From the IMG/VR virus record IMGVR_UViG_3300037346_000180, positions 1 to 34,246 of that record: a stretch of 34,246 nucleotides of DNA; one strand, 5' to 3'. Below, in pieces: positions 7,430 to 15,894 of the stretch. Below the pieces are notes generated by a model. That model saw nothing but the letters and a program-made list of their open reading frames with translations, ran no database searches and had not been told where the DNA came from. The stretch's first letter is position 1. Every line of letters starts with the position of its first letter. The translations under genes and the position numbers were made by a program. The DNA is from a virus.

Positions 7430-9736
7430 ATGGCATTTAAATACTTAGACGAAATTCCCGCAGCGTCCTCGTCCTCGGGTTTTAGATATATAGAAATTCC
7501 CGCAGCTGCTGCCCCTATGTCTCCTCAAGAAAGTGTTAATCAAATTCCTACGGATCGAGGAGCTAACCTAACACCTACTAAGCCTGTTGAGCAAAGTTTT
7601 GCAGATCAGTATGTACGTGGGCCTATTGAAGCAGGGCTGGGTCTTGCCACGGGTGCAGTGGCTGGAATCGTTGCCCCTCCTATTGGCATTGTTCAAAGTA
7701 TGTTTGGCGGTAAGTATGGAACACAAGCAGGTATACAACAAGCTTCTAACACCGCAGATAGAATCCAACAAGCCATGACACGAGCTCCTCGCGGGGCTGC
7801 CGGTCAGGAGATTCTTGGTAATGTAGGGGATGCTCTCGGGTCATTACCGGCTGTACCGCTACCAATGCTGGATTCTATGCAGAGATATGCAGGCGCTGCG
7901 GCTCGTAATCCACGGGCAATGGCTGGTGCTGCCTTGGCTCCTGCTCAAGAGGCGTTGGCTGCTCGTTCTGCCCAGAGGGCTAAGGTTGCTTCTAATTTAG
8001 ATTATCAAAATGCCCCTCGTATTGATGCTGCTCAAAAGGCTCAAGCACTCCCTTACCCAATTAGTCTCCTTCCTTCGGAGTCAAACCCAACACTATCTAA
8101 CAGAGCGGTAACAGCCGTTACAGGTAGGGGTTCAATTATTAAACAAGCAGAAGCTGCTAATAAGAACTCATGGGCTAATAACGCTAAGTCTGAACTTGGT
8201 ATTGATGTTAAAAAGGTTTTGAACAAAGAGACATTTGATGAGTTTATTGGTACTAAAACTGATTCTTATGAGAAGGTAGCTAAGCTAGGAATACTCACTC
8301 CTACAGAGAATACCATCTCAGCTATTCAAAATATAAAGATACCAGACCTCATCTCAACTCCGGGCGCAACAAAAGCTGTTCAAGGAATGGTAAACTCAAC
8401 AATCCGTAAGATAGGAAATGGATTGAACGGCTCTTCGGCTCTTCAACACATCAAAGACTTACGTGCTGAGGCAAGAGTAACTCTTAATGCAAAAAGTCTG
8501 GGAACAGATGTGTCCCCCGCAGGACTTGCACGTGCCCAAGCAAAGAGAGCGATTGCAGACATGCTTGAAGGCTTAGTTGACGACAATGTAGCTACAACTC
8601 AGCCGGGCTTGATTGACCAACTAAGAAACGACAGAACACAGATAGCGAAGGCTCGGGACTATGAAAAGGCTACTAACCTAGAGACAGGGTTGTTAGACCC
8701 CACAAAGATTCCCGAAACTATGACAGGTGTTGGTGCAGATATGAGAAATATCGCTGCTAACTTTCCAGAGGTGTCGTCAGTCACCCCTACGCTAGGTGGG
8801 GTAGCACAGACGAGGCTCTCTCGATCAGGCGTGGGAGCATCCCTAGGTATTGGTGCAGGAATCTTAACAGGTGTTGGGCCTTTTGCAGGAGCAGCTTTGG
8901 GAGCAGGTGTTGGAGAGATTCTAGGAGGCTTGAAGTCTCGTAAGATTGCCACCCCTGCTTACCAAGCCCGTAACGCTTTACCAGTAGATCGGCGTATTAG
9001 AGATGTAGCACCTGTAGAGCCAGTAACTTACAGCCCTAACTTTCAGTTTGGTGATCAAACCCCGATGCCGGACGCGCCTAGGCCGGGGATGTTTGCTCGT
9101 CTCCCTGCTCCTAGCGATGAAGGAACCCGTCAAATGGTGCTTAATGAGCAGAATCGTCAGGGGTCTATGTCTCGTACGATGGGGCAGCAAGCAGAGGCCA
9201 CACAAGCTGCTGCGGAGGCTGCTGCAAGCTACGGACAGCGTAGGGCATACCAAGCCCCTGGAGCAACTGTTGGACAATCTCTACCTTTAGAGTCTTCTAT
9301 TTCAACAGCCGCTTCTAAGGTTGCAGCTGGGAAGTTGTTTGACATGACGGCTGCTGAGAAGGTGGCTTGGAATAAAACAAAGGTTGATCTTCAATCGGTT
9401 TCTCCTGCTTTGAGGTCTTTAGATGCCAGAGAAATTGCTACAAAACTAGCTGACAGGATGTGGGTACAGGAAACTATTACTAAAGCTAAAGAAAAGGCAA
9501 GGGGCTTTGCGGAGATAGAAACCAGAGCTGCTAATAGGGATGCACAAACAGCAGCCCGTATTGAACGAGAGAAAATGGAGGATGTTATTCAACAGCTTCA
9601 AGACACTTTACAGGCCCGCCCTACCTCCAGAGGTGGCCAAGGCCCAGTAACACAGCAGTTCCGAGGGGCTAACCCGACCAACACGCTGGATGTCTCGTTT
9701 GGATTTACAGACGCTGAAATGCGTCGTCGTCAATAG
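7430..9736 (+). CDS. Large internal virion / DNA ejection-type protein C
   Basis: 768 residues, the largest protein in the window. It has a proline/alanine-rich N-terminus, a hydrophobic Gly/Ala segment near 65-90 (AGLGLATGAVAGIVAPPIGI), a central helical region, and a second Gly-rich hydrophobic stretch near 475-500 (SLGIGAGILTGVGPFAGAAL). A charged helical C-terminal region follows. Membrane-insertable Gly-rich segments in a giant helical protein at the end of the tail module fit an ejected protein such as T7 gp16 or P22 gp16/gp20. No lytic transglycosylase motif is visible, so a wall-cutting activity is not supported. Confidence 0.5.
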   Translation: MAFKYLDEIPAASSSSGFRYIEIPAAAAPMSPQESVNQIPTDRGANLTPTKPVEQSFADQYVRGPIEAGLGLATGAVAGIVAPPIGIVQSMFGGKYGTQAGIQQASNTADRIQQAMTRAPRGAAGQEILGNVGDALGSLPAVPLPMLDSMQRYAGAAARNPRAMAGAALAPAQEALAARSAQRAKVASNLDYQNAPRIDAAQKAQALPYPISLLPSESNPTLSNRAVTAVTGRGSIIKQAEAANKNSWANNAKSELGIDVKKVLNKETFDEFIGTKTDSYEKVAKLGILTPTENTISAIQNIKIPDLISTPGATKAVQGMVNSTIRKIGNGLNGSSALQHIKDLRAEARVTLNAKSLGTDVSPAGLARAQAKRAIADMLEGLVDDNVATTQPGLIDQLRNDRTQIAKARDYEKATNLETGLLDPTKIPETMTGVGADMRNIAANFPEVSSVTPTLGGVAQTRLSRSGVGASLGIGAGILTGVGPFAGAALGAGVGEILGGLKSRKIATPAYQARNALPVDRRIRDVAPVEPVTYSPNFQFGDQTPMPDAPRPGMFARLPAPSDEGTRQMVLNEQNRQGSMSRTMGQQAEATQAAAEAAASYGQRRAYQAPGATVGQSLPLESSISTAASKVAAGKLFDMTAAEKVAWNKTKVDLQSVSPALRSLDAREIATKLADRMWVQETITKAKEKARGFAEIETRAANRDAQTAARIEREKMEDVIQQLQDTLQARPTSRGGQGPVTQQFRGANPTNTLDVSFGFTDAEMRRRQ

Positions 9737-9761
9737 ACAACTAAGAAAGGAAGAAGTATCT

Positions 9762-9851
9762 ATGAAGAAACCGAAAGCGCCCCCTAAGAAACGTATGCCC
9801 CTCCCTAAGCGCGGTAGTCGAACTACCAAGCACATGGCCTCTAAACTGTAA
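9762..9851 (+). CDS. Lys/Pro-rich 29-residue peptide
   Basis: A 29-codon frame with a strong AAGGAAG site upstream, ending just before the terminator. The peptide starts MKKPKAPPKKRMPLPKRG and is very basic, with no hydrophobic segment. It is the last gene of the rightward tail operon. Similar short basic peptides occur at 28635 and 28784 around the packaging genes, so small basic proteins are a theme of this phage. A nucleic-acid or protein-binding role is a guess; function is unknown. Confidence 0.55.
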   Translation: MKKPKAPPKKRMPLPKRGSRTTKHMASKL

Positions 9852-9853
9852 CA

Positions 9854-9893
9854 AAAAAGCCCCCACTAGAGAAATCCGGTGGGGGCTTTTTCA
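9854..9893. terminator. Bidirectional intrinsic terminator
   Basis: A perfect 9-bp stem (AGCCCCCAC at 9858-9866 with GTGGGGGCT at 9879-9887, 12-nt loop) is flanked by an A-run on the left and a T-run on the right. It can therefore stop transcription on both strands. It lies exactly where the rightward tail operon and the leftward replication operon converge. Confidence 0.92.
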
Positions 9894-9896
9894 CGT

Positions 9897-10058
9897 CTAT
9901 GCTAGTATCATGTTGATAGCAATAATTCCCAAGTAGAGAGTTATCACAGTTGCAGAGGAAGAGCTTTCATCCAAGTCTTCTCCTTCCTCCACCATAATGA
10001 TTTCATCTGTATCTATACCAAAGACCAAACCCGCTTTCCATTCAAAGTCTACAATCAT
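9897..10058 (-). CDS. Small acidic protein with C-terminal membrane segment
   Basis: 53 residues from the ATG at 10058, chosen because AAAGGAG lies just upstream at the RNR stop codon; longer frames would run into the RNR. The first 35 residues are acidic (EEGEDLDESSSS), and the last 18 (VITLYLGIIAINMILA) form a single membrane helix. It is the last gene of the leftward operon, right before the terminator. No family is recognised; it could be a small membrane or antiholin-like protein. Confidence 0.65.
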   Translation of the reverse strand: MIVDFEWKAGLVFGIDTDEIIMVEEGEDLDESSSSATVITLYLGIIAINMILA

Positions 10059-10068
10059 ATATTCTCCT

Positions 10069-12033
10069 TTAACGAATAGGGCACGCCCCACCAGCACAAT
10101 CATCTTCCAACACATCAGACACAGTGGTTTCATCGAGTTCAAAGTCAACAATGTTGGCAATGTATTTGTCAAACACCTCCTTCGTCACAACCTCTTGAGG
10201 CAGATATGGATAACCAAGGTCAGCAGCGGTCTTTGTAGGATCGTTACGGAACAGGAAGCTCACACCAACATAGTTGTCCCAATTGTCTAGCAACCAATCA
10301 ATGATAACAGGCACTTCTCCTTCATCGTAGGAAATAGTTGCTGAGACATTCTGCTGACACCAATTGGTCATCAACATCTTGTAACGCTCCAACTGACCTA
10401 CAGCACTCTCAAGATTAACCTCCATGCCGTTGTGCTTATCAAACTCAACAGTGTCCCACTTGACGGGCAGGGCAACCAACACACTCTCTTTATCAAACGG
10501 ATGGTCAAACACTTTGTAACCAGCACCCCGTAGCTTTGGAACAACCAAATCAAACTTACTAAACACAACGTTATTAATGATGTATTTACCTAACGGCTTA
10601 TGCACCCCTTCGGTGGTGTCCATAATCTTACTCAATGTACCACTTGGCTTCACAGTGGTAATGTTCTTAGGACGTGGAGTACCCAGTTCATCTGCCATTG
10701 CATAAGCCGCTGACGTTGCTGTCCTCTGAAGCTCTGCGTAGTCATATGCCTGCAAGTCTGGTCGAGTGGCAATACCAGTCAAACCAACACCACACAAGCG
10801 AAGAAACTCATTGTTCATGTGCCACGCCTCTTGCAAGATACCGTCACGCAAGTTAACACAGGTTTGGCGGTAGTTAGCTCGTGCAGCAATCTCAACAGCA
10901 CGCCGCAAACCAGCACTATCCCCATGAAACTTATTCAAGTCCACCTCAGTTAGATTACAAAAGCTCTTATTACCAAGCAAGATTTCTACGCAAGGATTAC
11001 TTCCCTTAAACCAAGGAGCACGTTTTGTAGCAGCTTGGCCATTGATGAAGCCTGGCTCGCTTCCACCACTAGCAACCATCAAAGCAAAGATCTTCTCCAT
11101 CTCTGAGCGCAAAGGCTTTGTGTTAAACACAAGTGAGTTGTTAGATTGTGCTCGTTGCTCGTTAGCAATCCAGAAGTCTTTCTTAGCAACTGCAAACTGT
11201 TCCCATTCATCTTCACCAAACGTAAACAAAGCAATCTCAGCAGACCGTCGGCTTGAAAGCACTGTGCCCATCCAATTCACCAGATCAAGAATGTTCATAC
11301 GTGTGAGCAAAGAGCCTGCACGACGATTCAACAGCTTGTGGATGGCGGTGTAGGCTTTGCACAAGGAAGCGTCTCCTGAGCTAATCCATCCGTATCCTGC
11401 AAGACGTTCTCCTGCCGGACGAATCTCGGAGAAATCAAGTACAAGTTCACTGGCGGGAAACTTATGAGCGACCAGCTTACCGATGCTTTTAGCCCAAGAT
11501 TCTGCACTATCTCCAACCTTGATTGTCCACACTCCGGTTGCTGCATCAAATGTCTCCACGTTATGGGCAACGCCACCCTTCTCAGTGCGGGTGCTTCGTT
11601 TAATTGTCAGTGTTGGGATGGGCTTCTGATAGCCTGTCAACTGACCGACAATAGGACGAAAGCCCACACCACAGCCTTGAAGCAACAACCAAAGAGCATC
11701 AACGCAGTCCATAACTGTTTCAACATTTGTGAAGCTACAATTAAATTGCGAGGCTTCACGCTTCTTAGCAACCTCAGTGCCACCTAACCACAGGGTACGG
11801 CCACTAGTAAGCACCTTTCGATCAAGCATTAGCTGGCGAAGCTCTTTTAGCTCTGCGTCTGCACCAACGCCAGTGGCGTTTACATCAGCACGGTTCCACA
11901 GCCATGATTGATGGCCAATAACACGTTCAACGGTTTGCTCCCAGCTTTCAAAGCCACCTTCAGGCAAAGCTCTATTATAGGTACGACGTGTAATTACTTG
12001 GGCGCGGAGGCTTGGAAGGCTATTCATTATCAT
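10069..12033 (-). CDS. nrdJ: Class II adenosylcobalamin-dependent ribonucleotide reductase
   Basis: About 654 residues, monomeric class II type (Lactobacillus leichmannii RTPR-like). It reduces ribonucleotides to deoxyribonucleotides using B12-generated thiyl radical chemistry. Visible residues: Cys99 in SQFNCSF, the active-site NPCVEI with Cys348/Glu350, Cys359 in SFCNL, and the C-terminal redox pair Cys646/Cys651 in CAGGACPIR. The 348-350-359 spacing equals that of RTPR Cys408-Glu410-Cys419, and the C-terminal pair has the same spacing of five. Start is uncertain: ATGs at 12033 and 12027 both overlap the upstream gene's end; 12033 is preceded by AAAGAA. Oxygen-independent function and reliance on host B12 are expected. 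Together with ThyX it supplies dNTPs. Confidence 0.92.
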   Translation of the reverse strand: MIMNSLPSLRAQVITRRTYNRALPEGGFESWEQTVERVIGHQSWLWNRADVNATGVGADAELKELRQLMLDRKVLTSGRTLWLGGTEVAKKREASQFNCSFTNVETVMDCVDALWLLLQGCGVGFRPIVGQLTGYQKPIPTLTIKRSTRTEKGGVAHNVETFDAATGVWTIKVGDSAESWAKSIGKLVAHKFPASELVLDFSEIRPAGERLAGYGWISSGDASLCKAYTAIHKLLNRRAGSLLTRMNILDLVNWMGTVLSSRRSAEIALFTFGEDEWEQFAVAKKDFWIANEQRAQSNNSLVFNTKPLRSEMEKIFALMVASGGSEPGFINGQAATKRAPWFKGSNPCVEILLGNKSFCNLTEVDLNKFHGDSAGLRRAVEIAARANYRQTCVNLRDGILQEAWHMNNEFLRLCGVGLTGIATRPDLQAYDYAELQRTATSAAYAMADELGTPRPKNITTVKPSGTLSKIMDTTEGVHKPLGKYIINNVVFSKFDLVVPKLRGAGYKVFDHPFDKESVLVALPVKWDTVEFDKHNGMEVNLESAVGQLERYKMLMTNWCQQNVSATISYDEGEVPVIIDWLLDNWDNYVGVSFLFRNDPTKTAADLGYPYLPQEVVTKEVFDKYIANIVDFELDETTVSDVLEDDCAGGACPIR

Positions 12034-12178
12034 TAGTTCTTTCTTGTTCATAAACATATAACTGATCAAACTTCTTAAACTGTTGCACAAAAGCAACAGC
12101 ACTCAGGAAGTCGTCAACGGTTTGTTGTCGAAAACCCCCTGAGGCATAGCTACTAGGAATCACCCTAGTGTAGATCAT
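12020..12178 (-). CDS. Small hypothetical protein upstream of RNR
   Basis: 52 residues from the ATG at 12178, chosen because GAGGAA lies 6 nt upstream; an earlier ATG at 12184 would abut that site. The sequence (MIYTRVIPSSYASGGFRQQT, then a helical half) has no recognised motif. It overlaps the hydrolase gene upstream and the RNR start downstream, so it is translated as part of the nucleotide-metabolism block. Confidence 0.6.
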   Translation of the reverse strand: MIYTRVIPSSYASGGFRQQTVDDFLSAVAFVQQFKKFDQLYVYEQERTNDNE

Positions 12179-12668
12179 TTTCATTTCCTCGGTCTTCTTG
12201 TTCAAACCAGAGGAGAAACAACAAACAGCAAATAGCATGAGCTAAGTGGCTCTTCCCTGTCTCTCCGTCTAAGCGTTCCTTCAAGTGCCAGTCAGTTAGG
12301 TGTCGAAAGGCTGCATCAACATACCTAGTACGCGCTTCTGGAACATGCTTCCAGTTATCAGCCGCATACTTCTTAGCACCAAAGCCCAACACACTCACAA
12401 CCTCTTGCAAAGCTCGGAAGGGCAGCAGAGACCATTGTAGCTTATCTTGGTCATACTTAACGCCCTGAGAGGGCTTGCTTTGTAGAAGCTGCTCAGTCAT
12501 TTGGCTCATAACCCCTTCTCCTTCAACACTGGCTGTGTCGTCTGGTACGTTCTTTAAGAAGTCTGCTGCCACCCAATTAGCATATCCTCTTGTATTTAAA
12601 CAAGGTACACATGGGTGTCCCCATGCAGTGCTTTTCTCGTAGAAGCAAGTGTTACACCCTTTTTCCAT
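12165..12668 (-). CDS. Zinc-finger plus DUF5664 (dATP/dGTP diphosphohydrolase-like) protein
   Basis: 167 residues. Residues 5-23 carry CxxC pairs (GCNTCFYE, HPCVPCL), a small zinc-binding motif. Residues about 70-155 fit DUF5664 (PF18909), named as a dATP/dGTP diphosphohydrolase N-terminal domain: KYDQDKLQWSLLPFRALQEV, FGAKKYAADNWK, RYVDAAFRHLTDW and SHLAHAICCLLFLLW. This all-alpha fold hydrolyses dNTPs to monophosphates; phage relatives called MazZ serve 2-aminoadenine (Z) genomes. It overlaps the phosphoesterase gene and lies beside RNR and ThyX, supporting a nucleotide-pool role. No PurZ is seen in the window, so a Z genome is not implied. Confidence 0.75.
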   Translation of the reverse strand: MEKGCNTCFYEKSTAWGHPCVPCLNTRGYANWVAADFLKNVPDDTASVEGEGVMSQMTEQLLQSKPSQGVKYDQDKLQWSLLPFRALQEVVSVLGFGAKKYAADNWKHVPEARTRYVDAAFRHLTDWHLKERLDGETGKSHLAHAICCLLFLLWFEQEDRGNENDLH

Positions 12669-13422
12669 ACTTCCTCCCTAAATAACCAATACTCAAGAAT
12701 AGCTCATCAAAGTGGCCGTCATTAACTTCATTTAATACGACTAGGCCACGCCAATGCTTGTTACTAAGCTGATCCATGTAGTCTTCATCATGCTGATAGA
12801 AGCTCCCTGCAATGATAGCACAGATGCTTTGTCCGTCTGCTCTCTTTCCGTAGGCTACTGCTTTGCCTTGTTGGTGTCCAGCAATGCAAGACATATGCAG
12901 CTTAGAGATAATAGCTGCGGGAGAAGCGGCAGGACGGCCCATAGCGCCAACAGGCCAATAGTGATTAAACCCAACCCCGTTGATAAAGACAGGATGAAGA
13001 AATTCATGTACTTCCCAATCGTTTTCATAACCCAAGTCCTTTACTGATATAAGCCCATCAAGCATGGGATTGTTGTTAATTGCTCGGTTGATGCGGTTGC
13101 AGTGGTTGCCCAAAGTTAGCACCATACGAGGCTTATAAACCTTGTGCTTTGCTTCCTTCTGCTTCTCTTGCAAGTCTTTCAAAGGCTTGAGCAACATCTC
13201 CATAGCAGTTTTAACTATCTCCATATCAATGTTGTATCGAAGCCCCTCAAAGTACTTACTTCCCTTGGTGTCGTGGGTGGAGAGAGAAGGCATATCTGCA
13301 AAGTCTCCAATGTTCACAACAACATCAGGCCGGTAATCGCAGATTGCCTCTCCTGCCCATGTCAGATGGTCTAAGGGAATCCCTGCTTTAACCTGACAGT
13401 CTGGAATTACTAAGATTCTCAT
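12652..13422 (-). CDS. Calcineurin-like metallophosphoesterase
   Basis: 256 residues. The metal-binding motifs are in order: Asp8 (IPDCQ), Gly39-Asp40 (NIGDF), Gly105-Asn106-His107 (TLGNHCNR) and His183 (AGHQ). The first motif is D-x-Q, where many family members have D-x-H. Such phage enzymes hydrolyse phosphoesters; the substrate (nucleotide, cyclic nucleotide or nucleic-acid end) cannot be told from sequence. It starts with an ATGA overlap to the upstream gene and its 3' end carries the ribosome site of the DUF5664 gene. Confidence 0.85.
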   Translation of the reverse strand: MRILVIPDCQVKAGIPLDHLTWAGEAICDYRPDVVVNIGDFADMPSLSTHDTKGSKYFEGLRYNIDMEIVKTAMEMLLKPLKDLQEKQKEAKHKVYKPRMVLTLGNHCNRINRAINNNPMLDGLISVKDLGYENDWEVHEFLHPVFINGVGFNHYWPVGAMGRPAASPAAIISKLHMSCIAGHQQGKAVAYGKRADGQSICAIIAGSFYQHDEDYMDQLSNKHWRGLVVLNEVNDGHFDELFLSIGYLGRKYGKRV

Positions 13423-13688
13423 TTAAAGGCTTTCTTGAATTCAGGAGAGGCTCGATATTCAGTCATTTGGTTTTCTAGATTCATCAACTCTTGGATAATT
13501 GTATTTAGCTTTGCTTGTCGTTCACCAAACACCTTAGCGCTATGGCTACTAAAATCAATAGTTACTTGCTTACCACAATCACTCAATACAAAGGAGCTAT
13601 CAACATAATTTGGTGATGCTTCGAAAGTTAGCTGCATAGCAGCCATCCCTACTTTCTTGTTTAAAAATACACGGGATGAATAGGTCAC
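13419..13688 (-). CDS. Hypothetical protein, GTG start
   Basis: 89 residues. The GTG start at 13688 overlaps the upstream stop (GTGA) and has GAGGA 6 nt before it; an internal ATG at codon 14 or 17 is a less favoured alternative. Predicted beta-rich N-terminal half (QLTFEASPNYVDSSFVLSDC) followed by a coiled-coil-like helix (QAKLNTIIQELMNLENQMTE). No family recognised. Tightly packed between small genes in the middle operon. Confidence 0.65.
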   Translation of the reverse strand: MTYSSRVFLNKKVGMAAMQLTFEASPNYVDSSFVLSDCGKQVTIDFSSHSAKVFGERQAKLNTIIQELMNLENQMTEYRASPEFKKAFK

Positions 13689-13918
13689 AGGATGTCCTCT
13701 TGGTTAAACACAGGCCCACTCCAGCCGTTTTCATATAGGGCAAATGGGTTTTCCTTAATAGCTATTTTATCACGTACGTCGTACCCATATATGTTACCCA
13801 AGAAGCTAACAAACTGCTCCAATACCTCATGCCATGTGTCTCCAGGTGTAAAGGAGACAGTTATGTCTCTATCGCCAGCGGTGTACTGAAACGTATAGTT
13901 TTCTTCAGAATTATGCAT
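13685..13918 (-). CDS. Hypothetical acidic protein
   Basis: 77 residues, acidic, mixed alpha/beta: a beta-hairpin-like start (YTFQYTAGDRDITVSFTPGD) then a helix (TWHEVLEQFVSFLG). The layout resembles small phage proteins that pair with the next gene, but no domain is recognised. It overlaps the upstream gene by 8 nt and the next gene by GTGA. Confidence 0.65.
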   Translation of the reverse strand: MHNSEENYTFQYTAGDRDITVSFTPGDTWHEVLEQFVSFLGNIYGYDVRDKIAIKENPFALYENGWSGPVFNQEDIL

Positions 13919-14204
13919 GATTGTTTCCTTCTTCTACAACAAATTTAAGAGACAAATACTTGGTTAAACTACCAACTTCCATGCTGCGGGTTGCTTCAAA
14001 GCCACCACATCCAATAGTGATACTGGGGCTGTCTTGGTAACGATAAGCGTCTTCAAGCAAGCCTCTTGCCTGTCTACGAAGCTCAGCAATTGATGGTATG
14101 CCTTCCTCAGCATCTGACCACTGCCAATCGAGTGCTTCCATAGCCTTCTGCACCCTCTGGAAGTCAAAGCTATCCAAGATGTCTTCAATTGATTCAAGAC
14201 GCAT
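13911..14204 (-). CDS. Conserved-looking phage hypothetical protein
   Basis: 97 residues. The pattern is a helical N-terminus (FDFQRVQKAMEALDWQW), a helix with Arg/Leu (IAELRRQARGLLEDAY), and a beta segment with a CGGFEA element. This organisation is familiar in phage genomes, but I know no established function. It overlaps ThyX by 11 nt and the next gene by 8 nt, so it is co-translated with the dNTP block. Confidence 0.7.
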   Translation of the reverse strand: MRLESIEDILDSFDFQRVQKAMEALDWQWSDAEEGIPSIAELRRQARGLLEDAYRYQDSPSITIGCGGFEATRSMEVGSLTKYLSLKFVVEEGNNHA

Positions 14205-14829
14205 TTAACACCTCCAACATGCTAGGGAACGCCTTAGCGATCTCCTGTTTACACAATAGAGCAACCTCTCGGTGCTCCTTCTGAGTTGCTTCGTCGCAGC
14301 GGATGTCTACGTAATGTAGCCAACTGCGGAGCGTACCATTCATATACATCCGGCTCTTAGTCAGTCCTTCAGGCAACAGCTTTCGAGCAACTTCTTTAGC
14401 AATCCCCTTATCCAAGGCTTGCTGGTACAGCCCCTCGGTGTAGAGGACAACTTTGTGCTGTGAGGTAGTCCACCAGTCTTTAAGCGCTACATCATTGCTT
14501 TCAAGGCTGTTCTGTCGGTTCTTACTGTCTTGCAATCGAGCCTCGCTGTATTCAAAGCCGTCTTGAGGAACTTCCGCATATCTCTGTGAGAATTCCTGAA
14601 AGCTAAAGCTTCGATGGCGGAGAATCTGTCGGGCTATATCACGGGTGGTCTCAATCTCCATACAAATATTAACCATTTCAAAAGGACTAAAATGCTTATG
14701 CTGAAGCAAGTACTTTATGAGCTTAGGTGCGGTTTTCTCATTGTCCTGATTAGTAGGATTAGAAACACGCGCCATATAAGCTACTAGCTTTTCGCCTTCA
14801 GGTGTTGCCCACACTGTAGATACCTTCAT
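14194..14829 (-). CDS. thyX: Flavin-dependent thymidylate synthase ThyX
   Basis: 211 residues from the ATG at 14829. That start overlaps the HNH stop (ATGA) and has AAGGAAG upstream; a longer frame would lie inside the HNH gene. The ThyX signature appears as RHRSFSFQEFSQRY at 71-84, with Gln where the usual consensus has Asn (RHRxxSxNExSxRY). The enzyme makes dTMP from dUMP using FAD, NADPH and methylene-tetrahydrofolate. It supplies thymidine together with the B12-dependent RNR encoded 2 kb downstream. Later conserved features include LPEGLTKSRMYMNGTLRSWL. Confidence 0.95.
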   Translation of the reverse strand: MKVSTVWATPEGEKLVAYMARVSNPTNQDNEKTAPKLIKYLLQHKHFSPFEMVNICMEIETTRDIARQILRHRSFSFQEFSQRYAEVPQDGFEYSEARLQDSKNRQNSLESNDVALKDWWTTSQHKVVLYTEGLYQQALDKGIAKEVARKLLPEGLTKSRMYMNGTLRSWLHYVDIRCDEATQKEHREVALLCKQEIAKAFPSMLEVLNAS

Positions 14830-15230
14830 TTCTTCTTCCTTAGTTTCTTCTCTTCGGCTGTCTTCTCTGCATGACAAGGCTTACAAAGAACTTGTAAGTT
14901 GCTTGATTCGCAATAGAGCCTGTCGACATAAACATCCCAGCTTACAAACCCCTTAGCAGGGTCTACAGCTGGTTTCTTATGATCAACCTGCACATCACCA
15001 CTGACAAACTCAGAAGAGCAGCCAGCACAGCGGTAGTGCATTGCCAGCTTGCCTGTCTTGCTGTTAACCTGACGGCCTGTGAAAGCTTCCTTCAGAGCCT
15101 TGTACTTAGGAGGCCAGCGGCGTGTAGCCGTGCGTAGCGCACCAGTGACAAAACTTCTGAATCTAGCTGCTGTCCATTCACCGTCATTGAAGGAGCTACG
15201 CTTCACAGGGAAACTCCCAGCGCTGTCCAT
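14826..15230 (-). CDS. HNH endonuclease (CxxC-DH-N-CxxCH type)
   Basis: 134 residues from the ATG at 15230; a GTG at 15272 would lengthen it to 148. Either way it overlaps the end of the exonuclease gene. The C-terminal half is a classic HNH: HYRCAGCSSEF, QVDHKKPAV, SSNLQVLCKPCHAEKT, with paired zinc cysteines and a DH catalytic pair. The N-terminal part (RFRSFVTGALRTATRRWPPK) is basic. Its stop overlaps the ThyX start, so it is embedded in the replication operon. It could act in DNA degradation or recombination, or be a domesticated homing enzyme. Confidence 0.8.
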   Translation of the reverse strand: MDSAGSFPVKRSSFNDGEWTAARFRSFVTGALRTATRRWPPKYKALKEAFTGRQVNSKTGKLAMHYRCAGCSSEFVSGDVQVDHKKPAVDPAKGFVSWDVYVDRLYCESSNLQVLCKPCHAEKTAEEKKLRKKK

Positions 15231-15894
15231 GGTAGCGGCTAAGCCACAAGAGCTGTCCGTTCTCCAAGACACGTTCTATCGGTTCATTAGCAGCCTTGTA
15301 AGCAGCTACCACGGCTTTGAAGAGACTTTGCTCTTCTTTGCAGTCTTTAAGAAGCTTAGCAGCTTTGACAGGGCCGACCCCATAAAGTCCCACAATGTTA
15401 TCAATTCTATCTCCTGTTAATAGTTGAGTGTAGAAAGCTCGTAGCCCTTCTTCTTCTGTCACGTAGTATTCTTCTCCTTTAGTGGGATTGTAATGCCACC
15501 CAGGCAGCTGGTTTAGGTCTTTATCGACATGTACAATCCATCCGTTATACTGTGTCGAAGCAATTGCCACATCGTCGTCAGCTTCTTGGTTCTCACTAAC
15601 TGTTGCCCCTAGTGCAATAAGTTTTTCACGTAAGGCTTTGTAGTGGGTTGGCTTCTCTAACGACTTTCTATTACCTTTATACGGGTGGGTGACTGCTGTT
15701 TCATATCTAAAGTTTGTCTTTCCTGTGATGAATGTGTCGTAGTCGTCACATTTTAGCACGATGTAGACAAGATTTAGCAGGTTTTCCTCAATGCGACTAC
15801 AGGCCACCGCTTCAGTGTCATCTTTACTAGAGAAACCAACGCGATAAACCATGTAGTCAGCATCAATGAACGCCTCTTTAGGGCGTTCCGTCAT
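15196..15894 (-). CDS. 5'-3' exonuclease (T7 gp6 / FEN-like)
   Basis: 232 residues from the ATG at 15894, which shares one base with the SSB stop; a TTG just upstream is unlikely. PIN/FEN-type acidic residues are visible: AFIDADYMVYRVG, QEADDDVAIAS and VDKDLNQLPG. A helix-three-turn-helix DNA-binding motif follows (GDRIDNIVGLYGVGPVKAAK). The enzyme removes RNA primers and flaps and can degrade host DNA. It sits between SSB and HNH/ThyX, as in T7-like replication clusters. Confidence 0.88.
   Translation of the reverse strand: MTERPKEAFIDADYMVYRVGFSSKDDTEAVACSRIEENLLNLVYIVLKCDDYDTFITGKTNFRYETAVTHPYKGNRKSLEKPTHYKALREKLIALGATVSENQEADDDVAIASTQYNGWIVHVDKDLNQLPGWHYNPTKGEEYYVTEEEGLRAFYTQLLTGDRIDNIVGLYGVGPVKAAKLLKDCKEEQSLFKAVVAAYKAANEPIERVLENGQLLWLSRYHGQRWEFPCEA

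Noticed and set aside
7430-9736. Lytic transglycosylase in the large ejection-type protein
   Set aside because: No Glu-Ser/GLMQ-type active-site pattern is visible in the translation.
12034-12102. Longer N-terminus for the ribonucleotide reductase
   Set aside because: The added residues (MLLLLCNSLRSLISYMF) are a shadow of the preceding gene in another frame and unlike class II RNR N-termini.
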